DNA of 42,198 nt from a virus, in IMG/VR virus record IMGVR_UViG_3300027782_000151, positions 1-42,198 of that record; one strand, 5' to 3'. The notes beneath the pieces are model-generated. The model saw only the letters and a program-made list of their open reading frames with translations. It ran no database searches and was not told the DNA's origin. Every line of letters starts with the position of its first letter. The first letter of the stretch is position 1. Shown piece after piece: positions 9,206-16,534 of the stretch. The translations under genes and the position numbers were made by a program.

Positions 9206-11241
9206 TATTTGTTTAATTTAGCTTCTAATTCTGCAATACGTTTTTCTAATGCTGCTATTTTCAAAGTATGAACATCCATGTAGTTTACAGATAGTTTATC
9301 TTCTCCTGTAACTGCATCTGGAAGTATTGATTGTACTTGTTGAGCTGAATATCCATATCTAACTTTATTTGTTTCATCATCAGTTCTTACAAACTTGATT
9401 ACATCTATTCCTAATAAATCTATTTGAGGATTTGTTTCAATTACATTTTTATATCTAATATCAGAAGACTCAAAGAATGCTGTAGCACTAATTGCTGTAC
9501 TAGATACCCATCCTCCTCCTGTTATTGCATAGAAAGTATAGTTATTAGCTTGATTGTATATACCTGTATTAGTATTATCAAATTGTACAATTCCTGCTGT
9601 TTTAAAGTTGTTTGCAGTATATACAATTTCAGATGTAGCAATTGTTGTACCATCATCAACAAATCCACTATTACCAAGTGTTGAAGCACTTGTAAATTTA
9701 CCTAAATAATTAGTTGTTCCAGAAAGTGCTACTGATGAGCCACTTGAGCCAGAAGAACCAGATGAACCAGATGAACCAGATGAACCTGAAGATCCACTAG
9801 AGCCACTTGTACCACTAGAACCATTTGAACTAGAACCACTTGATCCTGAAGAGCCAGATGAACCAGATGAACCACTAGTTCCACTAGTTCCACTAGTTCC
9901 ACTTGATCCTGAAGAGCCAGATGACCCAGATGACCCAGATGACCCAGACGATCCTGAAGTTCCTGCAGTTCCAGATGCACCTGTACCACCAGAGGTACCA
10001 GATGATCCACTTCCACCAGATGTTCCAGAAGAACCTGTAGCTCCACTAGAACCATTTGCACCAGATGTACCAGAAGTACCAGTACTTGTACCTGCTGTAG
10101 CAGATGTACCTGCTGAGCCTGAACTACCACTTGTTCCATGAGTTCCTGCACTTGCAGATGTACCACTGGTTCCACTGGTTCCACTTGTACCAGAGCTACC
10201 ATTAGTTCCTGATGATCCTGAACTACCAGAAGTTCCAGCTGTTGCAGATGTTCCAGATGTTGCAGATGATCCTGATGATCCACTGGTACCAGAAGTACCA
10301 TTACCACCAGCAGCTCCAAATAAGTTTACAGTCCAAACTGCATATGTTCCAGAACCTGTTGTTGTAGTAACATTAACTATCAAAGCACCTGTACCACTAT
10401 CGTAGCTAGTAACAGAGCCTTGCATTGTATTGGAACCATCATAAGTTATTAAAACAGTTTGAGCAACACTATATGCTAGTCCTGTTCCTACTGTTAGACT
10501 TTTTACTCCAGCTCCTATTAATAAAGAAGTAGTAGAAGAAGTTAAATATCTATCTCCATTTAAACCAGATGTACCAGAAGTACCAGTTGTACCATTGGTT
10601 CCTGAAGAAGCAGAAGTTCCAGATGTAGCAGAAGTTCCAGAAGATGCACTTGATCCAGAAGTACCAGCTGTTGCATCACGTCCTGATGTACCAGAGCTAC
10701 CATCTGTTCCTGTTGTACCTGCTGTACCAGATGAACCATCTGATCCAGATGTACCTGCAGTACCTGAACTTGCAGAAGTACCTGATGATCCAGAAACACC
10801 TGCTGTTCCACTTAATCCTGATGTACCAGAAACTCCACTAGAGCCATCTCTACCAGCTGTTCCTGCTGTACCAGTAATACCTGACGTAGCACTAGTACCA
10901 GATGAACCAGCAGCACCAGCAGCACCACTCGCACCAGAAGTACCAGAAGAACCATTAGTACCAGCAGCTCCTGAAGCACCAGACGTACCAGCAGTACCTG
11001 TGCGACCACTAGAACCAGAGGTTCCAGATGTACCATTAAGACCAACAACACCATTACTGAATGCATCATCTATTTTTGATAAAGCACAGTCTAAGTTGTT
11101 GCCAGTTTGTATTCCTGTATAAGGAAGGTTAGGACCATTATATATAACAAGATCTGCTGTAGTTGCACAAGGAAGTGAATTACAGTTTTGATTAGGTTGA
11201 TAGTATGCGTTGTAACAAGGATCTCCAGGATTGCAAGCCAT
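9205..11241 (-). CDS. Collagen-like tail fibre with C-terminal S74 intramolecular chaperone
   Basis: This is a 678-residue fibre. Residues 1-68 form a Cys-containing N-terminal domain resembling that of the neighbour at 11263 (the TGIQTGNNL...AL pattern). Two blocks of Gly-X-Y triplets (about 69-229 and 311-500), nearly all GTSG, GSSG or GASG, flank a small globular domain (about 230-310). A beta-rich tip follows. The C-terminal ~90 residues are a Peptidase_S74 domain: SSDIRYKNVIE carries the Ser and Lys of the self-cleaving dyad, and a trimeric coiled coil follows (LKIAALEKRIAELEAKLNK). S74 domains trimerise the fibre and then cut themselves off. The long triplet tracts would form a collagen-like triple helix. 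The coding repeat makes the locus prone to length change. Confidence 0.9.
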   Translation of the reverse strand: MACNPGDPCYNAYYQPNQNCNSLPCATTADLVIYNGPNLPYTGIQTGNNLDCALSKIDDAFSNGVVGLNGTSGTSGSSGRTGTAGTSGASGAAGTNGSSGTSGASGAAGAAGSSGTSATSGITGTAGTAGRDGSSGVSGTSGLSGTAGVSGSSGTSASSGTAGTSGSDGSSGTAGTTGTDGSSGTSGRDATAGTSGSSASSGTSATSGTSASSGTNGTTGTSGTSGLNGDRYLTSSTTSLLIGAGVKSLTVGTGLAYSVAQTVLITYDGSNTMQGSVTSYDSGTGALIVNVTTTTGSGTYAVWTVNLFGAAGGNGTSGTSGSSGSSATSGTSATAGTSGSSGSSGTNGSSGTSGTSGTSGTSASAGTHGTSGSSGSAGTSATAGTSTGTSGTSGANGSSGATGSSGTSGGSGSSGTSGGTGASGTAGTSGSSGSSGSSGSSGSSGSSGTSGTSGTSGSSGSSGSSGSSGSSSNGSSGTSGSSGSSGSSGSSGSSGSSGSSGSSVALSGTTNYLGKFTSASTLGNSGFVDDGTTIATSEIVYTANNFKTAGIVQFDNTNTGIYNQANNYTFYAITGGGWVSSTAISATAFFESSDIRYKNVIETNPQIDLLGIDVIKFVRTDDETNKVRYGYSAQQVQSILPDAVTGEDKLSVNYMDVHTLKIAALEKRIAELEAKLNK
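9735..11037 (-). repeat. Two tracts of Gly-X-Y coding repeats
   Basis: Two stretches (about 10555-11037 and 9735-10311) consist of 9-base units coding mainly Gly-Thr-Ser or Gly-Ser-Ser, separated by a 240-base unique segment. In the tract nearest 9.75-9.97 kb the units are nearly identical at the DNA level (repeated GATGAACCA or GATGACCCA on the + strand), which suggests recent expansion. Assembly collapse or expansion is possible here. Confidence 0.85.
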
Positions 11242-11262
11242 TTTATAATTAGTTTAAGAAGA

Positions 11263-12426
11263 TTAAGGAATGTACATGATATAATATGCAGCTATGACAG
11301 GTTGAATATTTGGATGAGATTCACCAGATCCTGTATTAGCATTTGTAACAGCCACACTAAGTGATACTGATCCAGCTCCACTTGCACTTGTTATACCAGT
11401 ATTATGTGATTGCACATTGGCAGGTAACAGTTTATATGAAGAGTTTCCACCTTGTGCAGTTTCATTTGCTATAACTTGTGTAGAATTAGGAACGTTTCCT
11501 GAACCAGGACCTCCACCTCCCATAACAATATGAGTGTGGTTGCCTACTGATCCAGATGCTACCACTGAAGCACCATGTGAGTGTGAAGGAATTTGAGCTG
11601 TGATAAGGGTAACAGTATTTGCACCTGCTGTGTTGTATACAGCATAGTTTGGATTACCTGGATTTGCTGGATTTACAGCAGCATCTAAGCCCACTCCCAC
11701 TGGAGGTACATTAGCAATAGCTCCAACAGCAACACGTCCTCTTTTATCAGGGGTACCATTTAAGCCATTACATAAATATACTTTATAAAATCCAGCAGCA
11801 TTTAAACCTGCACCTGTACCATCAAAGTTATTTAATGACCCATAGTATTCATATGCTACATATGGAACCATTTTTAAATATTGTTGGTTTGAACCACCAC
11901 CACCTTGACTAGCTAAATAAGCTGCAATCAAAGCATCAAGGTCTGCAAGCTTAACATAGTTTGTATCTACATCAAGTGTAAGAGCAGCAAGATCAGCCAC
12001 TGTTGTACAAAGCTTTGTTATAACAGCTTGTAAAACAGCATGAGTGTCAGAAGAAGCTGTTACTCCTGTAAGACAATCAATTGAATAATCAGCATTAAGT
12101 ATAGCTAATGTATTATTAATAGCTACAATCTGTGCTTGTAAATTACACTCTCCTTTAGAAAGAGCTGTAATCCATTCTTTAGATGTATGAGTTAAACCTG
12201 ATGTAAGATAGCCAGTAACTAATGCACATACATCTCCTGCACTAAGAGTGATTGCATCTCCTGTACCAGTTAGTAAAGGAACCAGAGCATTCATTATAGC
12301 TTGTTCTACAGAGATTAAATTGTCTCCTGTTTCAACACCTAATGCAGGATAGTTTATACCTGTATATCTAACACATTCATCAGACACTGTCTGAACACAT
12401 CCATTATAGCAACTTTCGCAAGACAT
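11263..12426 (-). CDS. Collar-type short tail fibre protein with HxH metal-binding region
   Basis: In this 387-residue protein, residues 1-60 are Cys-rich at the start (MSCESCYNGCVQTVSDEC) and contain the TGINYPALGVETGDNL phrase, which is echoed in the collagen-like fibre next door. That implies a shared virion attachment module. A helical middle section (about 60-175) follows. The C-terminal half resembles the phage tail-collar / T4 gp12 receptor-binding tip: a GRVAVG phrase, then PSHSHGASV and GNHTHIV (two His-x-His motifs, which hold metal ions in the T4-type tip) and the closing SHPNIQPVIAAYYIMYI, typical of short-fibre C termini. It is probably a trimeric receptor-binding fibre. It is separated from the collagen-like gene by 21 bases and likely co-transcribed. 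Confidence 0.8.
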   Translation of the reverse strand: MSCESCYNGCVQTVSDECVRYTGINYPALGVETGDNLISVEQAIMNALVPLLTGTGDAITLSAGDVCALVTGYLTSGLTHTSKEWITALSKGECNLQAQIVAINNTLAILNADYSIDCLTGVTASSDTHAVLQAVITKLCTTVADLAALTLDVDTNYVKLADLDALIAAYLASQGGGGSNQQYLKMVPYVAYEYYGSLNNFDGTGAGLNAAGFYKVYLCNGLNGTPDKRGRVAVGAIANVPPVGVGLDAAVNPANPGNPNYAVYNTAGANTVTLITAQIPSHSHGASVVASGSVGNHTHIVMGGGGPGSGNVPNSTQVIANETAQGGNSSYKLLPANVQSHNTGITSASGAGSVSLSVAVTNANTGSGESHPNIQPVIAAYYIMYIP

Positions 12427-12433
12427 GGTTTAT

Positions 12434-12709
12434 TTATTTATGAATTAACACTTTAACTCTACTAACCACCTGTGATGTTGTGGGAAGTCCACATATCATA
12501 GCATAGGTTGGGTTACAAAGTCTGTATGTTAATATTTGTTTGTAATTTAATAAATCTTGTATTATCTCTCCAGGAATATAATTATTCACAGAGAAGACAA
12601 TATTATTATATTGGAGATTTGCCCAATATGTTAATCTTTCATCAATTTGTGTTAATGTAACAGGAATACTGGCATCAATAACACAATCTGTTAATCTTGG
12701 TGATAACAT
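12434..12709 (-). CDS. Small structural-module protein, unknown
   Basis: This 91-residue soluble protein (MLSPRLTDCVIDASIPVTLT...) has a helix-rich N-terminal half (LTQIDERLTYWANLQYNNIVF) and no membrane segment. It lies between the collar fibre and a zinc-ribbon-like small gene, with its start overlapping the end of that gene by 35 bases. I do not recognise the family. The context suggests a minor tail or fibre-assembly protein, but that is inference only. Confidence 0.6.
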   Translation of the reverse strand: MLSPRLTDCVIDASIPVTLTQIDERLTYWANLQYNNIVFSVNNYIPGEIIQDLLNYKQILTYRLCNPTYAMICGLPTTSQVVSRVKVLIHK

Positions 12710-12821
12710 CTTTTATTCTATTTGTAGCAGTTTTAAGTTTGTTGTTGCATGCTGAACATAGGCCATTAATTAATTGACAGCCACATCCCACCTTCATGCC
12801 ACAACCTCTACAGTTTGCCAT
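12675..12821 (-). CDS. 48-residue zinc-ribbon-like protein
   Basis: This short frame starts at ATG 12821 and ends at TGA 12675-12677. It encodes MANCRGCGMKVGCGCQLING and then LCSACNNKLKTATNRIKDV, followed by a short tail. The Cys spacing (CxxC, CxC, then CxxC) with Gly next to Cys is that of a small zinc-binding ribbon, and a basic C-terminal helix follows. It fills the gap between the genes at 12434 and 12823 and overlaps the former by 35 bases in another frame. Proteins of this kind occur in the virion modules of related phages, but their role is not known. The ordered Cys pattern makes chance unlikely. Confidence 0.65.
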   Translation of the reverse strand: MANCRGCGMKVGCGCQLINGLCSACNNKLKTATNRIKDVITKINRLCY

Positions 12822-12822
12822 A

Positions 12823-13380
12823 TTAAGGAAAATTAATTATATAGTTGTTTCCTGTACAACCACATTGGTTTGCAATAAAATAATCCAACTGTCTGTTCGC
12901 TTGTGTGTATAGTTTATTGGCTGTGTCAATAGCACAGTTATTAGCTGCTGCTATGGAGCCTTGAATCATAAAGTTGATACTACTTAAAACTACTTTTGCT
13001 TGGGTTCTAATTGCTGAATCACATTCCATCATATCCAACTTCATAAATGCATTGTCAAACTTCTCTTGGATAAGTTCTGTACGCATAATGTTTTTCTCTA
13101 CATAGTTTACATTAGCAGGAGCAACTGAATACTTCATGAAGTAAACTCCATCAGGTAAAGGTGTTGTTGCTGGGAATGTACTTAATCCTAAAATGATTGA
13201 GTTATAAACATTAAAGCTATTCACATTAAATGGAATAGAAACAGGTGTTGTGAAACCAGGAACAGTAATTTGCATAGTAGGAGCACTTACATTAGGTGGA
13301 TCTGTATCATATACAGATATATCAGCTATACCCAATGTTTGTGTAGTATATGTATTGATTACTAAAAAATCTAATGTCAT
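12823..13380 (-). CDS. Virion structural-module protein, unknown
   Basis: This 185-residue protein starts at ATG 13380 (MTLDFLVINTYTTQTLG). A longer reading to 13425 would place codons inside the terminator hairpin at 13393-13433. The N-terminal half is beta-rich (SAPTMQITVPGFTTPVSIPF, then PLPDGVYFMKYSVAP), like a sandwich or Ig-type domain. The C-terminal half is helical with a terminal Cys group (QCGCTGNNY). The arrangement resembles small adaptor or fibre-attachment proteins beside phage fibre genes. I recognise no family. Confidence 0.65.
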   Translation of the reverse strand: MTLDFLVINTYTTQTLGIADISVYDTDPPNVSAPTMQITVPGFTTPVSIPFNVNSFNVYNSIILGLSTFPATTPLPDGVYFMKYSVAPANVNYVEKNIMRTELIQEKFDNAFMKLDMMECDSAIRTQAKVVLSSINFMIQGSIAAANNCAIDTANKLYTQANRQLDYFIANQCGCTGNNYIINFP

Positions 13381-13392
13381 GGTTATTCTAAT

Positions 13393-13433
13393 AAAAATGC
13401 CAGAGGATTTGAGATATCCTCTCACCCTCTGGC
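13393..13433 (-). terminator. Rho-independent terminator after the Thr-tailed structural gene
   Basis: In the leftward transcript GCCAGAGG pairs with CCUCUGGC. Inside lies a second stem, UGAGA with UCUCA, around GGAUA. The 3' side runs into AUUUUUAUU. It sits 27 bases past the stop of the gene at 13461 and 12 bases before ATG 13380, so transcription is likely reduced or reset between the capsid-proximal genes and the fibre genes. Confidence 0.82.
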
Positions 13434-13460
13434 ATAGGTTAATATGATACTACCTTTTTC

Positions 13461-14621
13461 TTAAGGGATCAAAGTAGTTGTTGTTGTTGTAGTACTAGTT
13501 GAACTTGTAGTAGTACTAGTAGTTGTGATACAAATAGTGTCACTAACCACAGGTCCTAAACCAGCCACTAATATTTCTTCAATGTCAGTTGTTTCACCTT
13601 GAGGAACAGCAATGATCACAGTGCTATCTTCATAAATGTAGTCACCCCATTGATAAGCACTCTTATCATACTCATTGAATTTGATGTAATACAAATCATA
13701 GATTGTACCATCAGTTACCCAAGACTCAAAGTTCTCGTTGTAACCATTCATTCTGTATAAATGCTTTAAGTAACCAGCTTGGTAGCTATAGAAGTTCTTC
13801 TCTAATTGTTGAACTTCAGCAGAAGTACCAGCAGGATAGTTAGAACGTTGTACAATTACAGGCTCAGCAACTCTATTACAAGGATCAGCAACGATGAAGT
13901 CAGCAGTAGTTGCAGGACCAGCGAAGATGAAAGTTCTAAAATAGAATCTGTCATACTCCCAAGGGAATGCAGCAACGTCACAAGGTTGTCCATATACAGT
14001 CAATGGTTTACCAGTGATACGTAAGAAAGCGTCTTGATCGTCACCAACTCTTTGGAATTGATAGAACTGAGTTAAGTAAATGTTGTCTGGGTTGTCACCA
14101 GGTGCATGAGATTCCAACTTGATGATTAATTCATCAATTAAAGTAGGAACATCAACATCTGTACAAGGATTTTCACCACATTGTAAACATGGAGCATTAA
14201 CTGTTACAGAACGAGTGAAACCATTGAAGTACAATGTGTTTAAATAACTAGAGAAACCACGTAATGTTAAAGTGATAATTTCACCTGGTTTAACAGTGAA
14301 GTTAACTACATCTGTGATTTGATTCACAGCAGTAGCACAGCCACTTGACTTATACCATTCAGTTACGTTTGTTTTACAAGAGTTACCAGTAGGACATCCA
14401 GAGATTTTGTCTGAACGCTTGGAACCTTGTAAGTATGTATTTACTCTACCTTGAGCGACATAGAAGTAAGGGAAGTCTGTAATGTTACCAGCGTCAGCCA
14501 CTGTGTAATCACTACCAAAAATTCCTACTTGACCAGCTGTTAAGTTTTGTGTAGATCCAGAGCTAGGTAGAGTATTTCCTACTGGAACCACAAAGAGCGT
14601 GGTTAATGAAAAATCAGCCAT
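13461..14621 (-). CDS. Virion structural protein with C-terminal Thr/Ser tail (auxiliary capsid or head-fibre class)
   Basis: This 386-residue soluble protein is beta-rich (MADFSLTTLFVVPVGNTLP...) with Cys pairs near residues 75-95 and 143-153 (CLQCGENPC). After a globular body of about 360 residues it ends in a Thr/Ser tract (TTTSTTTSSTSTTTTTTT) followed by LIP. The tract matches in character the internal linker of the protein at 6941-7507. The gene follows the ring-protein gene and precedes a strong terminator, and its codon use looks more regular than that of the fibre genes, as for an abundant virion protein. An auxiliary capsid protein or head fibre is my inference from position and composition. 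A tail protein is also possible. Confidence 0.65.
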   Translation of the reverse strand: MADFSLTTLFVVPVGNTLPSSGSTQNLTAGQVGIFGSDYTVADAGNITDFPYFYVAQGRVNTYLQGSKRSDKISGCPTGNSCKTNVTEWYKSSGCATAVNQITDVVNFTVKPGEIITLTLRGFSSYLNTLYFNGFTRSVTVNAPCLQCGENPCTDVDVPTLIDELIIKLESHAPGDNPDNIYLTQFYQFQRVGDDQDAFLRITGKPLTVYGQPCDVAAFPWEYDRFYFRTFIFAGPATTADFIVADPCNRVAEPVIVQRSNYPAGTSAEVQQLEKNFYSYQAGYLKHLYRMNGYNENFESWVTDGTIYDLYYIKFNEYDKSAYQWGDYIYEDSTVIIAVPQGETTDIEEILVAGLGPVVSDTICITTTSTTTSSTSTTTTTTTLIP

Positions 14622-14648
14622 TTTGATTATATTTTAGGTTATGAAAAA

Positions 14649-15380
14649 TTATTCGTTTGTTTGAATCCTATAGATTGAGCTTTGAACAGCACTTTGGTTT
14701 TCTGTATACATAGCCAAGTTCTGTACTGTCAGATCTAATAATTCATCTTCTAGGTAAAGTTCAAGCTCACAATCCTGATCGAATGATGGTTCTCCATCAA
14801 GCATGATATATCCTGTTTTATTTATATATTGAGGATATCTCATGTAAGAGATATTTATAGTCTTTGGTGTAAATGTACCATCTGTAAATATAGAGATCTC
14901 ATCAGAAGATATAAAGTTGAATGTCTCTTGATATTCAAAAGAAGGTTTGTAGTGGACATTGTTTAAGCAAAACTGTAAGTCACCATGCTTAGCCAAGTCT
15001 CTATTAATCCATATCTTTCTATCTGTACATCTACCTTTATCAGCTAATACATAACTATCTACATAGAACATATACTGAGGATCAAGAAGATGGATGTTTG
15101 CAAACCACTGGTTTAACTCAGCATTTTTTAATGCTAGGGTAAGAGGTTGGTGGTTATAAGGCTCTACTAAACTTTGCAAGTCTTCGTAACGTTTCTTAAA
15201 CGCATCCATACCTAATCCAGAAACTGTACTCCATCCATCAACTTTCTGCTTTATCAGCTTGATTTGAGCTTCATTCAAAGCTAGTATCTTATCTTCTACA
15301 GGAATCTCCTGATGTTCGTTAGTGGATAGTTTATTTAGTTTCTGATCAATCTTGTATAATAAACTATCTACTGGGATCAT
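14649..15380 (-). CDS. Ring / head-tail adaptor protein, crAss-like
   Basis: This 243-residue protein starts with a helical segment (MIPVDSLLYKIDQKLNKLST) and a central ALNEAQIKLIKQKVDGWS phrase typical of head-tail adaptors that pack under the portal. The C-terminal half is beta-type (ISYMRYPQYINKTGYIMLDG), ending in a helix (LEDELLDLTVQNLAMYTEN). The start codon overlaps the stop of the upstream gene by four bases (15377-15380, ATGA on the leftward strand), indicating coupled translation. Family recognition is by pattern only. I consider it one of the collar rings together with the products at 3318 and 4769. Confidence 0.65.
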   Translation of the reverse strand: MIPVDSLLYKIDQKLNKLSTNEHQEIPVEDKILALNEAQIKLIKQKVDGWSTVSGLGMDAFKKRYEDLQSLVEPYNHQPLTLALKNAELNQWFANIHLLDPQYMFYVDSYVLADKGRCTDRKIWINRDLAKHGDLQFCLNNVHYKPSFEYQETFNFISSDEISIFTDGTFTPKTINISYMRYPQYINKTGYIMLDGEPSFDQDCELELYLEDELLDLTVQNLAMYTENQSAVQSSIYRIQTNE

Positions 15381-16342
15381 ATTGAAGCTATTTTTTTACC
15401 TTTTAATTTACCTTCTAAAATCAACAATTGGTCTTGGTTATCTTCATCTGCTAAGAACTTCACTAAGTCATCTTCATCAGTAGCTATTTCAAATTCACCT
15501 TCATAGATCTTACCATTAGGTTTAGCTCTATATACTGAGTGAGCAACAGCTTGTTTAACCAAGTCTTTAATATGGAGTAAGTTTTCTTTCATATCTGCAA
15601 ATCTGTTGAATACCTCAATTGGATTCAAACCTTGATACTTGCCATTCTTGAATTCAGTTTGTTTCAATAGGTTATCCACCTGATTGTAAACTGCTTCTTC
15701 TTTGGAATCATCTGATACTGGAAGACCAAGTAGACGAGCCACTTTCTTCTTCTTCTCAGGAGTCATACTATCAAACTTAACAATTGCTTTGTTGATAAGC
15801 TGCTTCTTCTTAAACATTACCTTGTTCTCAATATCATCATCAGCAACATAATACTGAATGTCTGCAGGGAATTCACCACGCTCCCAAGCTTGGTAGCTAG
15901 AAGCAATTGTTGGATGTACCCTTAACCATGAGAATGCTAATTCTTGTAATGGTAATGTAAAGTCAAAATAGTTATCACCATCTAATAATTTCACAGGTTG
16001 AACGTGCATAGAATCATCAACAGAAGTTGATAAGCCATAGTTCCAAAACTGAGAACGTGGACCTAAGTCAGCATTCAAAGCCAATTCAAGTCTATCTCTT
16101 AATTCTGTTACTCTTTCAATTTCCATTTCCTTTTCTAAAGGATCTTGGATTCTTCTGATGTAACTAGCGTTAGGATCTAAGCCTGTTCTATACTGACCAT
16201 CTAATTCTTTGTAAGGATACTTAAATACACCTGTACCAGGGATTCTTGTATAACCTTTCATAGCAAGACCACCTTGCATTGTTTGCAATTGTGAGTTGTT
16301 GTACTCTTTCTTAATAGTAGAGATTTTTCCTATCTTACCCAT
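15377..16342 (-). CDS. Conserved head-associated protein of crAss-like phages, function unknown
   Basis: I place the start at 16342 (MGKIGKISTIKKEYNN), giving 321 residues. It carries the ACTACATATG start context shared with the genes at 6756 and 19389, and a longer reading to 16408 would cover the palindromes of the upstream gap. The N-terminal ~60 residues are basic with a Gly-rich loop (MQGGLAMKGYTRIPGTGVFK). The middle is helical and charged (TPEKKKKVARLLGLP at about residue 200), and an acidic segment near the end (IATDEDDLVKFLADEDNQD) precedes a basic tail. It sits directly after the capsid gene in the leftward unit, which suggests a capsid or vertex component. No membrane span is present. 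Confidence 0.68.
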   Translation of the reverse strand: MGKIGKISTIKKEYNNSQLQTMQGGLAMKGYTRIPGTGVFKYPYKELDGQYRTGLDPNASYIRRIQDPLEKEMEIERVTELRDRLELALNADLGPRSQFWNYGLSTSVDDSMHVQPVKLLDGDNYFDFTLPLQELAFSWLRVHPTIASSYQAWERGEFPADIQYYVADDDIENKVMFKKKQLINKAIVKFDSMTPEKKKKVARLLGLPVSDDSKEEAVYNQVDNLLKQTEFKNGKYQGLNPIEVFNRFADMKENLLHIKDLVKQAVAHSVYRAKPNGKIYEGEFEIATDEDDLVKFLADEDNQDQLLILEGKLKGKKIASI

Positions 16343-16375
16343 ATGTAGTTGTTTTTTTGTTTGGTTTATTTGCAG

Positions 16376-16530
16376 ATGGTTCCCATCGAAGGGAACACTG
16401 TACAGCATTTACTTGTACATGTCCATCTGTGTTTAGAAGACTCCCCCACTAGGAGGTGGGGGGAAGGTCTTCTGAGTTTTTTGCGAAACACCATTGGTGT
16501 CAGTCTGAGGATACTGTCCTTAGAGGGGCA
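16376..16530 (-). other. Highly structured intergenic region after the capsid gene
   Basis: The gap between the capsid stop (16535) and the next start (16342) holds a string of inverted repeats. GTTCCC/GGGAAC lies at 16379-16396 and two TGTACA copies at 16399-16404 and 16414-16419. A large two-part hairpin covers 16435-16473, ACACCA/TGGTGT lies at 16488-16500 and AGGA/TCCT at 16508-16520. It is markedly more G/C-rich than its surroundings. The short frames crossing it show no protein-like character. It may shape capsid mRNA processing or stability, or be a small RNA. Confidence 0.6.
16435..16482 (+). terminator. Terminator-like hairpin pointing against the operon
   Basis: On the + strand AGAAGAC (16435-16441) pairs with GTCTTCT (16467-16473). 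Inside it CCCCCAC (16443-16449) pairs with GTGGGGG (16456-16462) around TAGGAG. The stem is followed by GAG and six T. The T run is on the rightward side only, so it would stop antisense transcripts. In the leftward transcript the stem is present but is followed by AAACAC. Confidence 0.6.
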
Positions 16531-16534
16531 TTTA

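Noticed and set aside
10595-11122. Open frame rich in Val-Pro-Glu on the strand opposite the collagen-like gene
   Set aside because: It is a by-product of the 9-base coding repeat read in reverse.
7200-13540. CRISPR array or tandem intergenic repeat
   Set aside because: The repetitive DNA is coding (Thr/Ser linkers and Gly-X-Y tracts) with no unique spacers between units.
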